Positions 12,901 to 27,900 of a stretch of 64,000 nucleotides of DNA are shown piece by piece. Where the stretch lies: NCBI RefSeq assembly GCF_000327385.1, contig NW_008710478.1:1225425-1289424 (forward strand). Direction: 5' to 3'. Source of the DNA: Lottia gigantea. Its lineage: Eukaryota > Mollusca > Gastropoda > Lottiidae. Positions within the stretch are counted from its first letter, which is position 1. Each line of letters starts with the position of its first letter. Both the position numbers and the translations under genes were made by a program. The notes below the pieces were generated by a model. It did no database searches, was not told where the DNA came from, and saw only the letters and a program-made list of their open reading frames with translations.

Positions 12901-15900
12901 TATCAGAAACTTGTATTCTCGATACAACAAAGAATGCTATATTTCATGTGACATTGTGGTTAGTATATATCATTACATAGACTGTAGAAAATTTATCAAA
13001 GCGATCGTTGACTCATCAGTCATTAGCTATAACGGAACAACCTTCTTCACTACTTCAGTATGGCGACCAGTCACTTCCGTTCACACCGGAAGTTATGACT
13101 GCTGAGAAATTGAAAAGTAGGTCATTGCCATCGTCTTCAGAATCTTGTTCCAGCCCACTTCTCGTGTTAATCTTCTGGAATTTTTTTAATTGGATTATAC
13201 CTTTGAAGCAAAAAACCTGTCTTCAAAATATACACCTGTTTCTAACAGGCATAGCTATAGATTTAATAATTTATGTGTATTTCGTAATTCCTCGTCCAAA
13301 TTTAAGTTTTTATCGTGATCATTACTGGAGCCAAGGGAGCAACCGTAATAGCACCCCTCGCGCAATACCTGAGGGCACTTTGCTATATCTTTCTTCTTGC
13401 CACATTCTTGACTCTACTAACATTAGCAGATGGGGAATCAGGTATTGTGTTAAAATGTGTACAATGCACTATGAACATGGCCAATTTGTGACTATTAGTC
13501 TAGTTTCCGGAATGGAATTTCCTTGACTCAGCACATTGGTCTATCTCTTGACCTCTTTTTATAGAAACGAACAGTCATTGAGAATTGTACATGATAAAAA
13601 CCACTCAGAATAGAATCTAATATTGATATATTGATGAGTTGACATTTTATTGTTTTATTTTTAATACACTGATTTCACTCAACAATATCTTGATGCTGAA
13701 AATTAAAGTTGTGGTTTGGGTTTACTAATATTTTTTATTGTAGAATTTCAATTGATTTTCTCTGGGTTTGAACTGTTCTGTATCACCAACATACTGTCGT
13801 GAACCATGAATTGCTCCTTTGTTTTATACTATTGCTTCTTTATAAGGACCAGGGCTTTCATGTAGATTGCAGTATTTGCATATACATTGTCATAGCTTCA
13901 CGTACAGAGTACATGAGACCGTTGCAATATTCTTATTTAGATTTGGACTTGAACGAAACATTTCTATCAAGTAGAGTACGTTCGTCACGCTCAAGTACAG
14001 TGTAGTACATCAATGTACAGCATGATCGTTGCTTATGGTACCGAAGCAAAACCTGTACCGTTAATACCCTTTTGCATCATGTAAGAAAACATCATACCCA
14101 AACAATAACTTTAATCTGTTATCTGGAATTAGACCGAATCAATGTCGGCTATTGTCTGTACATCACATCATAAAAGTCTGATTTTCAATTAACATGTTCT
14201 GTCTAATGATATCAATACATTTATTTATTGGACATTTTTTTTATCTGCCGAGTCGTAGTAGGCCATTGTCAGACACGTGCTGTTTGTCTGTAGATCTTCT
14301 GCACTGTGTATTCATGGTATAATATCAGTTATCAATAAAGGCTATCGAACTGTAATGTAAATATTGTTTCTCTTCCATGCAAGTTTTAACAGGTTTTTCT
14401 GTACATATTTTATGCAGAAATCTATTGACACGTGCCAAAGTTGATTGCATATAAGTGCGCTGCTTTCGTTGTGACGTTTTTGGTATTAAGGTATTTGTTA
14501 AAGCAGCGACGCACGTACACGAATATATGGATTTTAGGGTTTTTCAACCTTTTTATGTCTATCACCCCTTTCAGGGTCCTTTGTCGGTTGTATTAACACT
14601 TTCCCTCTCACTATTTCGTGATTTTCTCTTCGGCCTTCAATGCAATCTGACTGAATAGAACGACCTAAATTTAATTGTCCACAAATTTTACGCTTGACCA
14701 ATTTAAATCAAACTCATGTTTTAAACGATTTGATATTGTCTGAAATAGAGGGGGATGTAGCTCTATCAGTCAGAATGGTTGAAGCTTCATAGAGTCATTA
14801 TTCGAGTTACGTGATAATGCGGTTCAGGTATTTATCCCTGTTTGTGTACTCGAACCTAAGGTAACCTTAAAGGGATCGTAAATAGGTTTTTCTAAACTTT
14901 TAATATGAATCAGGGACACTGATAGCCTCAATTTGCACCATTTTAATTTTTACTACTACGTCTGTGGTTCCTGCAATTCCACAAAAATGATAGGAAAATA
15001 TGCTTTATCACTTTATCGCGATTAGTGACGTCATCTAACATTGGAATTGGAATGGTGCAAGTTGTTGCTATCAGTGTCCCCGATAATATAATACATTTAG
15101 AAAACCTCTTTACAATCCCTTTAAATGGCTCGTGTTTTCTTATTGTTCCAGCCAACCTGAAGTAAATGAGACACAATTTGATGTTCTGTATATTAATAGA
15201 TATATTATGTTTGACATAATATGAAGTAGATCGAGTTCAGAATTTAAATTAATTTTGAAAGATGTTTCAATTTTTTCTGATCGCCTACAACCACAATCTC
15301 TTATCATAATAAACCATTCTTTAAAACATTGGACACTCATATCCGGTTTGAAATAACCTGTTGCAGAATTCATGTCAATGTTCTCGTTTCTCTTGAAATT
15401 TTCACGATTAATGCATTTAAATAAATGAAAACCATATGAGAGGCTAAATATAGAACCGCAGACTTAGTCTATGGCAGGAACAATGAAAAGTCGTCAATTT
15501 ACGGATCTGATGCCCTTACCCTTTCATACATTCTACAAAGCCTTTCTGGTGGTTCGTCAGAAGACTGGGATTACTCCAAAATGCGTTCCATAGTATAGTT
15601 TATTGGATTGTTCTTAAGCATTTATGGCAGCAATGTGCTGGGTTGTAAATTGTTGTTAGTTTTAATCATGACTTAAGTCGCAAGTATTTACATATTTTTA
15701 AATAGAATGTGCAACGTGTTCCATCTGGATTGATCACTTAGCTTGGTGTTTCAGAGGGAGTAAGCACAATATCACTGTTGCTTATGAATGTATATCTATA
15801 TGTCTAGGCCATGAAGTTCTCTACTCTATGCTCTAGGCCCCTGGTTCCCAACGTGGGGGTGTTTTCATCCCCTGGGGGTGTGGGTCTGGGGTGTCAGGGG

Positions 15901-18900
15901 TGTGGCCAACTGGTGTAGGAGAAGAATTTATTTTGCATTGAGAGACCACCTCACTTCATCACATTCTGGAAATGTGGATGAAACAAATTTTTGGGGGTGT
16001 GAAAGGTCCCGGTGATTGCTCCAGGGGTGTGAAGGCTGAAAAGGGTTGGGAACCACTGCTCTAGGCACACCATTGATACTCTTTATTTCTAGTTTTTAGT
16101 TTGTAAGTCAATCTGAGAGGATAAGCAAACCGAATATGTTTCATTACTCTTCTATGCTGTATAAAGGGCGGATGGGATGTGATATCCATTGTGTTTAACT
16201 ACCCTGCTTTAGACTTAGAGCAAATATTAAATACAAAATGTCACACGATAGTCAGAGTGAATGAGTAAAGGCAGGTTGATCTTTTCAAACTAGTTAAACG
16301 AGTCTATTATAAAACCACTTGCTCCTTTTTTATATTTTTTTTTTCGAAGTATTTAAAATGAATTGAGAATGTTTTATGAATGAAGTGATGACTCAATCTA
16401 AACAGTTGGTTTTGATTTCAAGTTGGGTTGCACCAAATTCGGGTGTAGGCTACTTTCAGCTTTACGCATCAGAGAAAACGAACGTTCCCTTATCAAGAGT
16501 GTTTTAAGAGTGATCTCAACCAGCAGCTAAGAAACCTCTTACTTATTGTATCCAAGAGCTAGGTTACAGTCAATTTTTAAGGGGTGTGTTACAGCTTGTA
16601 GGTAACCACGAACTCTCTTACATGTTCTTGCCAAGAGGTCATAGGTCAGTTAGCGACAAAGTGTTTCCCGTAACTAATAACCAAGAGACTGGTCTCATAT
16701 CTACAGCTTGTTACAGCTCTCTGACAGTAATAACCCAAATCTTACTGATTTTAATCATGTAAAAGCTTTCATGTCGTGATTAAAGAATCCTTATGTTGTT
16801 ATTGTCCATTACCTTCATTAAAAACGACATTGGACGACTAAAAGCGAAGTTAATGAAGGGCGATGCATCTTTAATATACTTCATGTACAATGCATAAAGA
16901 ATCGTATCATCTAATTATATGTTGAAATCTGCCCAGATTCTTGCATTTTCTCACGAATACCAGTTTATTATTTAATCTAGAGTTACTAACACTTACTCCC
17001 TAATTTGACTTGAATTGTCAATTTGAAACTTGTCAAGTATCATTAACATAGATAGTTATCTCCTTACCGTCTACTGTAACGTTAAAACATATCAAGAAGC
17101 ATCTTCACAATGTCAAGCTAAATTACGAACTTCTTTCTGATACCTTGATTGCAATGGCCACTATTCTTGTATCACGGAATGCAGCGATTTGATTGGATTG
17201 AATTGTACGTCAGTAATTAAAGCTTATAAGAGGACTCTACAGAAAGGCTGCACAAACTTCCCTGGTCGATATCGTAGCCAAGGTATAGGAAATACGAAGT
17301 TCGTAACAGCTTGATATTGTGAAGATGAGCAAGAGAGGAGTTTTGTTAATTTATATATCAACACTAACGCAATCGCAATGTTCATGTTGAAAAAGCACAT
17401 AAGTCAATGACATCCAATGTAATCAGTGTTCTGGAAAGTTTAGCATGCCTGCAAGTTACATAAACCGTAGAAACAACTGTAAGTGTGAAGGAGCTTGTAA
17501 AGAGTACCATAAAATTTCCCGAACAGTTGGTCATACCAATAAGTATGTCCAAACATAAAATTTAATTTGTGATATTTTTTTCAGAAACCATGAACAATTT
17601 TAACATAATTATGACGTCACGCAGTTCATTATTCATTTCCTCTTAACCTGATAAATTTCAAGTGGGAACCCTTGACCGAATTAAACCGTTGAATTAAACT
17701 GTCGCTGACCTGTACAAAAATTTCCCCATCAAAGACATTTACGTATTTAATTCAAGAAAAGTATGCAAAACGGAAGTATTTAAACCTTGAAGTAGATTAA
17801 TTGCACTCTTTAATTCACAGATTTCACTTTGAAAATTTTCAATAAGTATATAGATTCACACTCAAACCAAGCCTGTGGTAGATAAAGTGTCTAAAGGGGC
17901 TTTATCGAATGATAATACTTTCGATCCTTTACTACTGATGGGACATGATACATGATAAATAGAGATTTCAAGCCTTGTGGTTTTCGGGATTGTCTACGGT
18001 CAAGATTAACCCAACTTCGCTTGCTTTAAGGACTACAATTTTAAATGGGTATTTGCTGAGTTTGTCAAAGTATTCAAGAAGCTAAAGCACAATCTTCGTG
18101 TACTAAGGAACATGTGCGCCATTCTTTTTGACCAATCATACTTTAGTCTCAGAACCAAGCCAATCAGTAACAGTGTTCACAGCTCACCATTTGAGTCTTC
18201 AAATCCATGTGTGTCAAAAAATATCTGCGTTGGAATGTTAAAATGCCGACTAGTTATTTTAAGAAACTTTGTGATTTATAGAAAAGACAAATAAAGAAAT
18301 GTTGAGTAAAATTTCTAGTTTGAAGTATTTTTAAAGAATTATGCGATTTTCGTACATTTCTACCTTCTGGCCACGTTTCACTAAGGTACGTAAGTATTTA
18401 CATTTACGTGAGTTTTATACTTACGCACCTAAGTGAAACGGGGGCCTGAAGACTATTTACATATTGTCAAGACTAAAATGAACCCCACACTGGCGAACTT
18501 GTCCCTTTAAGCTATATACGGATTAAAAGAGCCTTTAATACAATATTTAATATGAAATGAATGGAGTGTAACGACCTATACTTCCGCACCCACTTGGGCT
18601 AATTGAAGACAATAATACAATATTTTACAGGTCTTCACAAACTCTCGAGCAGCTTGATGCTTCAAATTACTTTTGTGTCATTTTTTTAACTTGCTGAATA
18701 TCTCGGTAAGGAAATAGTGGATATAACAGGTGGTCAATTGCAATTCCTAATCTACCAATTCGTGGTTTGTTGGTAAACCAGACAGAACACTAATGAGCGC
18801 CTTTTAGGTATATATTTGTACAAGTCTTAGAAACTTACTTCTTTATGGTGGTTTTATATATAGCAGGTATAGGAAATCTAAAGTTTCTTGGTTTATTGAT

Positions 18901-21900
18901 AAAGTATCGAGGAAGTATCTTTTTGATTAATCTCTACACTTAACCTATTTAATGACAGAGCGCACATGTTATTCACGTGTTATATATAGATGATGTATGT
19001 ATGTAATATAGATAATAAGAATAATAAATATATCGTATCGTTATCATACACACAGGTTGTTTAGTCTTTCATCTTTCAAACCATCTTGTAGATCGACATC
19101 AGATATCAGAATATCCATTACAACAGTTACGGCACAACCGTGCTAATATTAACCTTCTCACAAGATTGGTTACGATCTGATTGAATTGTTTAAAATTGTT
19201 GAAAAGCCTTGACCGAGAATACGAACGAATTACTGAGCGCACGAAAGGTCGTATTCGTGATTCTGTTCTTTGTGATTTGCTCACGATACCCAAATTCTCA
19301 AAGAGATTTCAGAACGTAGGACAAAAACCATAACGATATTAATTAGAACATATTTTACTGTTTTCAGTATTGTTAAAATGCACATGAAAAACGTATATTC
19401 TGCACATGTAATTATCAGGTATCAGATATGGTTGCCATCTAGAAACATGTCGAACAGGAAACGACCATTGACCCAGCCGTTTGTTACAATTTGATTCAGA
19501 ACATACTGAATGAATTATAACAACAAAGACCTGACTGTGTAATTTCTGCATTCCATATATCTCTCCTGAAGCCATGCTGATGCCATCATGAACAAGTGTG
19601 CGATATTTTCGTTAGGTTTAAAGGCAGAAACTGTAAGAACGTTTATTGAGTCCATGGGCAAAGTTATGGCAACGGTACTTTGTATCGCTCTGAGCTTTCC
19701 GAGACAGTAGAACATAGAAGAAACGAATACGCCAATTGCGGCACCGGACTGTATCGACAATACCATACCAAACACCACACTGGACAACGTACTGAATTCA
19801 TTCCTGTTTAAGATAATTTTGAGAATGGACCTTGGTTCATTACTAGGAATGTTTTGGCTCCAACATTTTGACGATTATAATATTATAATATGTAAGTACT
19901 ATTTCAGACCAGTTCTGTTCTTCAACCGTTCAATCGATCCCTTTCCCGAAATCCAAGTCGATTTGATTTATATCCCCTGTAGTTACGGACCGCGTATTCT
20001 CAAAACGATCTTAGCTCTAGGTTGCACTAGCCAGAGAAGTACTCTACTATAAAGCTTCTCCAAACTAGCTGAAGTTCTAGTTTTAATCTCGGCCTTGAAA
20101 TAAGAATTAACACATAAAAATCGTGTAAATGGGAGAATAAAAATATAGAAAGTTTGAAGATAGTGAAAACATCTGGGGAAGTAATTTCACGTTGATAGAT
20201 AAATCTGTAGGGGAGCAGAAGATGAAAATAATGTAAAAGAAAATGAAAAACACGATATAAAAACGCGATAAAAGCCGTGTTATTTGTTCTCTGTGTAGAT
20301 ATTGTAAATTTATTAGGTTATGGTATCATTTGTTATGTACTTTTTATACGCCCACACATAAGATGGGTGATGATCGGATAATTTTTCACCGAAATATCGT
20401 GTCTGACTTGACGTTTCACTCTATTAGCTATATTGTGCAACTCGTGTTAAATCCACAGGCGACAATTCTTTACAGGTTCTTTTGATTTTGATTTTGTTTG
20501 TCAATGGATGGATTAAATATTGTATCGGCAAAATTGAACACATTTCAAGAACAAGGGCAATAACTCATACTCAATATTATTCAGTATCGCCCTAAAGAGT
20601 TCAGAAGAAGTGTATGACTGAAGGATGAATATTTCATACTGGTGATTCTTACGGTACTGCTAAATATTTTTATTCAAAATCAAAGCTTTCAGTGGGCGTA
20701 TATTACCTTGCCTGGCAAGCTATCTTTTACCTACCACTTCGCCGTGAATCGGGGGTTAGAAAATTGGTTGTAAATTCCTCCTGCGTCCGTCGGTAAGTTG
20801 TCCCAGCAGATCCAACCTTTTTAGTTGATCCACTCGAACAACTTAACTAGGTTTATGGAAAGGAAAGTTATATTACTCTTCCATTCTTAAGTTCCCCTAC
20901 AACTGAAAGAGGTTTTATCAGAGCAACCAATCCTAGAAAAAAGGTCCAGTTCAATTTGAGCCAGCTTTGAGCCAAACAGACAACAATCCATCCCCGGCAA
21001 GGTTCTAACTCCAGAATTTAATCATCACTAACTAAAGTCAACTTTCTAAACCACGGGCCCCAAGTCTCGACCCTTCAAAAATGTAGGGCGTAAAACTTTT
21101 TTCATTTCACACCTTTGATACTCTTTGATTCTGCCCATGATAATGATACAGTTTCTTGGCTCTTTGTCTGCTATAATACACCAAGGAGTTGATTACCAGA
21201 TCATCAGAATGTTAACTGGACACCAGGGATTACATCATGGTACTCATTAATCTGATGAGCATGTTTTTACCATCTCAATTGGTTTTTGAAGCGATACTTC
21301 ATTGTAAGTAAGAAATATCTACTCAATCATTGGGTTGTGTCAGAATCTCAGGATTCAGATATGGCGGTAATCCAGGTAATCCACTGATGTACGATTAACA
21401 TTGATGGACATTAAAACCATGGGATGGATTTCTTTTGTATTATCAATTTTCCTAGGGATGCTTGAATACTGATTTTTAGAAGACTTCTTTACTATCCCGT
21501 GCTTGCCAGTATCAGCTAAGTGCTGACGCATTGATGATTAGTACAAGAGGTATTGAGTTAGTGAAGTCATAGAGGTTATACTGATGCCTGGCTATAAAGG
21601 GAGTTAATTAGCCTGTCCATTCAGAGAGGTTAACCGTATAGTAATCTGAGGTTAGTCAAGTGAATGATTAATAGTAATATCAATGTACAGTGGACCACTC
21701 AATTAGATGACATTATTCCGCTTGCCTGGTCTTCTACCCTCTTAATAACTGGACGGTATGTCAGGAAAATTCAACAAGTCATTCCTGTGGATATTCTGAA
21801 TTATGGACACGACCAAGTCTTTTGGGGTACATTAGTGGCACTAAAAAAGATATTTTGAAGTGAAACGTTGTTCGAGAGTGAATCTATTTTCACAATATAT

Positions 21901-24900
21901 TCGCGATAGTTTTAAAGGGTAGTTACAAGAAAACGTCATTCAATTCTCGTTAATTTCTGTCGGTATATAAGTTTTATACAAATAGTTTCTGAATTCACCA
22001 CACGATAGTTTCAGAAGATAGCCGTTTTAAAATAAAGTTTAATTCACAATATGATAGTTTTCGAGGAAAATCTAAGGAAGTGTACCTGAACTCTTAATAC
22101 GTAGGTTTCAGTGTGTAGTCAGTAAAGACCAATATTAAAATATTTTCAGTAACAATAGTTCCAGTAATGGTAAAATTTTCAATCTAATAGGTATGCCAGC
22201 TATGGTCGTATCTGAGTCGTTTGGAGTAAATCCTGTACTCATTGTACGACAGAAGGTAGACAAATTTACAATGAAGAAGGTAGCCGAGTACGATGACATT
22301 AGTTTTCTGTTATGAATTCCGATCCACGAGGCGTAGAAAATAGTAGAGATTATATTTATTATAGTCTTGTGAATATACTATATCATAGGTAACATCGTCA
22401 GGAACTACATCATTACGTAGATTATTTAAGAGGTTAAGGTCAGGCGGTGTATGGTTTTGATTCAAAATCTTTTATAAAACGCTGCTTCAATATATTTTTA
22501 GATTCGTAATATTCGAAATCATCTTGTATATCAACTTATATGAGAGTAGGGTAGGACATGAAATTGCATATCATAGCATCTTTCATACTGCAATACATAT
22601 TGAGTAAAGTGAAACGTAAAGCAGCATTATATTAAGAGCTATATCTATAAATCAGTAGAACTTATAAATTAGTTATCTATTAGTGATGGAGAAATACCAG
22701 ATCTCTACAGACTGAACCCTGATGGTTTACAGACCGACTTTAACTTGTAGCAGATCGTGAACTTGGTCTTGTCTTGAAGCCATCAGTCGACAAGATAATG
22801 ACAGAGCTTTCAATACAGACAGTCTAATGAATGACTCGGCAGCTCTGCTACAAATTAGAGATATTTCTGCTGTAAATTAAAAAATACTCTAACTATAAGT
22901 TACGATATTGGTCCTCTTCAAAATAAATCTGTATTATATATTGGTAACGTGGGCAGCTTGTGAGTTCATTGGCATTACCATAAGTGTATTTAAGTGAAGT
23001 AAAGCCCTAAAACCATAACACAATACCATCGTTTTAGTACAATATGAATCGTAACATTATCGTTCTATTGTCGACTTCGTTTATGGCCCAGATATGGTCT
23101 TTATGCACCGTTAAAGGTCTGGGCACACGAGAGGTCTTGGTCGGAGACATTTGTCGCCGATTAGAGTCTTTTCTTTAGTTTCAACGACTGGCACGGGCAC
23201 ACGAGGAGGCAAAAATCTCCAGTCTGTCGTTTAATCACGTGTGGAGCATGCAATGGAAAGGAAAATGAATCTGATTGGATGATGACGGTCTGTCTTGCCA
23301 ACGATAAAACTATCGGCGATAATTACCAATCACTTAATATTTTTCTCAAGACTCTAATTGGGCACAAAAATCTCGTGTGCCCGCACCTTAATGGAGTCTC
23401 TGAGGTGTTTATAGTACGCTTGTATGTTCTTTATATATGTCTTCGAAGGGCATTCAAACAGACAGATGAAAGTTGTGCTCGCTATTTTGGGAAATACACT
23501 TCCTTATCTTAAAGAGAAGAGGGTTGTTGAATGTTGACTGATTATAAAGAAGATCTTTGTTTAAAATTCTCAAATGATATTAATATGTATATTTAAGATT
23601 CTCTTCGTGACAATAAGTTCAAAGAAATCTCATAAAACAACAATTTCAATTCCATTTACAAACAGGCACTTGGAAAAATAATTGATATGTGGTGTTTTGG
23701 TACAAGTCAATTGAAAATGACAGACGGGTCACAATACGGTTCCACGCTTCATAATTAACCTATTGGGTATTGTCTAAAAACAATATTGTAATTGTTTTCA
23801 AGGGTGGGAGTCGTTTACATATCTACAAACATACAGATGTCTTCACTAGACATTATTGTTCCATGGTTTAGACTAAACAACCCTATCTTTAAATCTTGCA
23901 ATAAATATCATTTGCTTTGTGGACGGTATAAAAGTCCGCTGCCAAGTACAGAGCAGCAATGGTACAGCACAAATATCCTTTTATCATGCCATAATCTATG
24001 GATATTCAACGTTTTTCGGATGCTCCACCGTGGAAAAGTTTTTACAGGGTGCACCACACCATATAAATACAAAGAATAGAAATCCTTTCATGATGGCCTT
24101 GAAAAATATTCACCACATGCAGTTCAATGTGTACCGAAAATTTTGAACAATCAATGCTTGTCCACAGACCAGCTGGTAGTAACTTAATTAGGAATCTAAG
24201 TTGTTATCTTTGTAAAATATGCTTGTAAATTAATACTTATACATTTTGTATATTTCAGCTGGATTTATGGGAGATATAGCTCTATCAGAAGAAGAATTTA
24301 AACGAGAGAGGAAATATCTTCAACAGATGAACAATACAATGTTTGAATTACAAGTAGAGGACCCTAGAACCACCTATATTGGTAGAAAACCTTCCAAATA
24401 CTCAGGTCAACCAGAAAATACTCTTAAAAAACTTCCCATGTCAGAACTAGATGTGAAAAAGAAAAAATATCTTAGGAAAATTTTAAAAGAGAAAAAACAA
24501 AATTTAAAATCTTTATGTAAGAAGGGGTAAGTTGAAGCTTTCGTTGTATTATTTTCCAAACTTTGTTGTTATATAAAGTATAAAGAAAGAAGGGAACAGA
24601 GGACTGTAGATTCTCTACCAACAGATATATACAAGGTTTAGCTTACTTAATGCCTGCAATATACAAATCATTTTCATACACATTCTGGATTTGATCCGGA
24701 TTGTACAGATTTCCATCTAGGGATGCAAAGCAAAATATGTTGTGATGATTGTCAAGTTCCGTTTTCAGTTGTGGGTAGGTGAAAGTGATGCTGTCAAATT
24801 GCCTAGTCCATTCAGACGTAGTCGTTAAAGAAATTGATGAGAACTATCATTGTATTCCTGATGACGGTGTGAGAACCACATTGAAACGTTGAAGTAATAG

Positions 24901-27900
24901 ATATTCCAGAAGTATATATCCATATAATTGTCTTATTTATGTATCGTTAAAGAAATTGATGAGAACTGTACCTTCTATCGTATGGGCGAGGTCTTTATCA
25001 GTAATTACTTGTTTGATATACACTGATAAATATTAGTAATAGAAATGTCAAACTATTCAATTACATAATCATCATTAGGAAATACATTTTACAAATATTA
25101 TAATTATAAGCTTGCATACCCTTATTCTTGTTTTTCGTAATGGGCGTGGTTTGGTTTTTTAAATGAGTTTGGTTTACAATGTCATTACATTAAAGTACGA
25201 ATTTCAAAATACTAATTGTCTAGCGATATGTACATACTTTAATAACAGTATGTTTTATGCAGTATTATTAACTCACTGAACATGTATTGTGTATGATAAA
25301 CATGTTATAATAGCAGGATTTTATTACTCAGTGTTATAACTCACTGAAATTGTATGTAAAGATACCTTGCATAACGAGTTTGAACAGATATGTGTAGTTT
25401 TGGAAAATTTTATGAGAATGACACATTGACAATTACCTAAAATACTTAATCGTGGAGAAAGCCCCACCTATTGTACCGAATGAATTTAGAAAATGCAAAA
25501 AGGCTTGCACAATGTGATTATCATACATAATTATTTTGGCAATTTTACAATCTCATCCTTTTCGTTAAGTAAAAACTTGTTCTTAGTTTAAATTGAGTGA
25601 ATAAATCTTCAATTTACACTTTAAAACCGATTATACTGGAGATTTGTCGGTAAACATAATTATTCTGTTACGTAAAACTGAAATCAATAAAATACCAATT
25701 GTTGATCAACAATGTCTATCACAATGAGAAAAGTCTTTATGTACCTATCTTAATAGCAATTCAAAATTCACAGTTCGGATTCCTACGAAATCAATAAAGA
25801 GTATCGGAAAATAATCATCTTGGATTATCCAAAGTGGAAATGAATTTCTAATTGAGGTGTCAAAAGAATAAGGAAGCGTTTTTTTGGATAATGTACTGAA
25901 CTGCACAAGCAAACAAGCTAGCATCTCAGAGACGCATTCAAGAGGTCATACTTGTCAAATCAAAAAGATTAAATTCTGCACTTGTGCAAGGTCTTATCGC
26001 CCATCACTTTGTAATAAAACATTTGAAACATTTTGCTACATAGAGTTATAATTATTATATCGACAATGTATTTATTATATTATATCGATATCACGGCGAT
26101 TGTTGCTCGTGTCGACGTTCCACGTACCTGGATGTTCATTGCTGCATTTTTGACGTTTGAAAGAATTCGCAAAAACATTTTAAGTTGTCCACTTCTAATT
26201 CCCCGCATTGACAGTTATAGAAAACAGACTATAGTATAAGGATGTAGAATATTTTGGTGTAAAATGTATGAAAGAAGATATCATGTATAGCATCTCTATA
26301 TCTGAACCGACAATCTTAATGCATAAATATTTCAGATTTCAAACAGTAGTTTACACAAGACAGGTTCCCGTTGGTTTTAAATTTATTTCACCATTCCTCT
26401 ACCTATTAGACTTGAATATATTATGATGGATGGTCTTGTAATTAGTATGAAATATGTGTTTATTTTTCTTTAAGAGAAGAAGCATGTTGTTCTAAGAAAC
26501 TAATTTAAACATGAGATTAACACTCGACAGTTTGTATTGCACTATTATTTAACTGCTAGTTGAAGCTAGTTCTACCAATATTTCATAAAATGAAAAATAA
26601 AGAAAATACACGATATAGATCGGCCACCCAAAAAAACGTGTACAAAGTCCATCCTCGCCTTTCTTAGCTCAATGACTCAATATAAAAACCAAGGGAAAAT
26701 TCCGTTTACTAGGGGGAAGATGGTTGATTTCTTACGGAAAAGACGAGTTCATTCAATGTCCACCATGGCATTGTCTGTACAAGAACAAGAGATCGCATAG
26801 AGCTCCATGTACAATGAACAAACCTATTGACTCCCCACGAACAATAGTTTCACCACACAACCGTATTTCATCACCAACTACCATCCCAGACTATCAACTA
26901 TCTTGACGATGATAGATCTAGAACCTTTACACATGTTATAATGACAGATAACAACTCTCATCTGTCAGTTAATCTTGAAATAGTTAGATACCACCCCCTA
27001 CAGTATAAAACCTCTTCGTTACCTGAGATTTATTATTAGAATTTTTTAAATGACAAAACGTTTTGCTAAACGGTTTGATGCACGATTACTCCTGTTGAAA
27101 TCTATAATACAGAAACCAGTTCAATACCTAAGATTACTATTAGAGATATTCAAATGAAGTATTAATTACAGAATGGTTTTGGTTAGCATTATAAGCGTCT
27201 TGCCCACAGATTGGAGGTTTTGAAGTGTTTTCAGCAACCATTACGAGTTAACCTAAAAGATGGTAATGCCACAATGATTTTCGGTTTGAATTTGGCAAGT
27301 AGGGAGTGATTTAAGACTTGCCACCGTTTACTGGACAAAATAGCAATGTTTCAATTTCAAGCAGATGGGATCAAAATTAAAAATATGAGGCGTTGGTCTG
27401 ACTCTTTGGCGCTACCTTACATGAAACACAAAATTTGAATTAAAACGTACCCAAATGATATCATTAGCAAAGTAAAAATCAATCAGGGATATGTTGACAA
27501 ACCCAGTGTTTATCATTTCGTAAATATGTTATTGTAGTTGTATGTAGAAAGATGCCAGGGAAGATTGCCTTGTGCAACTGGGTACCTAATGAAATTATTA
27601 TTATTATAATGGCAGAGCATTATGAAATGATCAGTATATCTGGATGTTATGATTCATACACAGTTTATAAGCAATGTGTCCAATGATCTTAATAAAAGTT
27701 TAAATCATGTGTGGCTCAGAGGCCAAATTCTAGTCAGTAACAGTACTTTTGAATACGATATTGTTGGTAAACATAGTTAAAACACCAAACATACTAAATG
27801 GTTTTAAAGAGACCATGGTCATCATCAAAGACTCGGTACATGTTATTTTGACCACAGGAATACCTGAGAATAGATCTATATCTTTTAACAGTTCGTCATT

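Larger units (their letters stand above)
9956..24258 (+). other. tolloid intron 1 (14.3 kb)
   Basis: Non-coding, AT-rich. It carries MITE-like elements at 14867, 18103 (with a nested one), 20345 and 23111 and a hAT-type element at 15839, each listed separately. Three degenerate copies of TTTGATAGCTGCATACGAG lie at about 11265, 11383 and 11460. The longest open frame (13008-13526) shows no recognisable domain. No other exon was recognised. Confidence 0.75.

Noticed and set aside
13008-13526. 172-codon plus-strand open frame in tolloid intron 1
   Set aside because: No recognisable domain, odd residue mix, no supportive splice or start context; likely chance.
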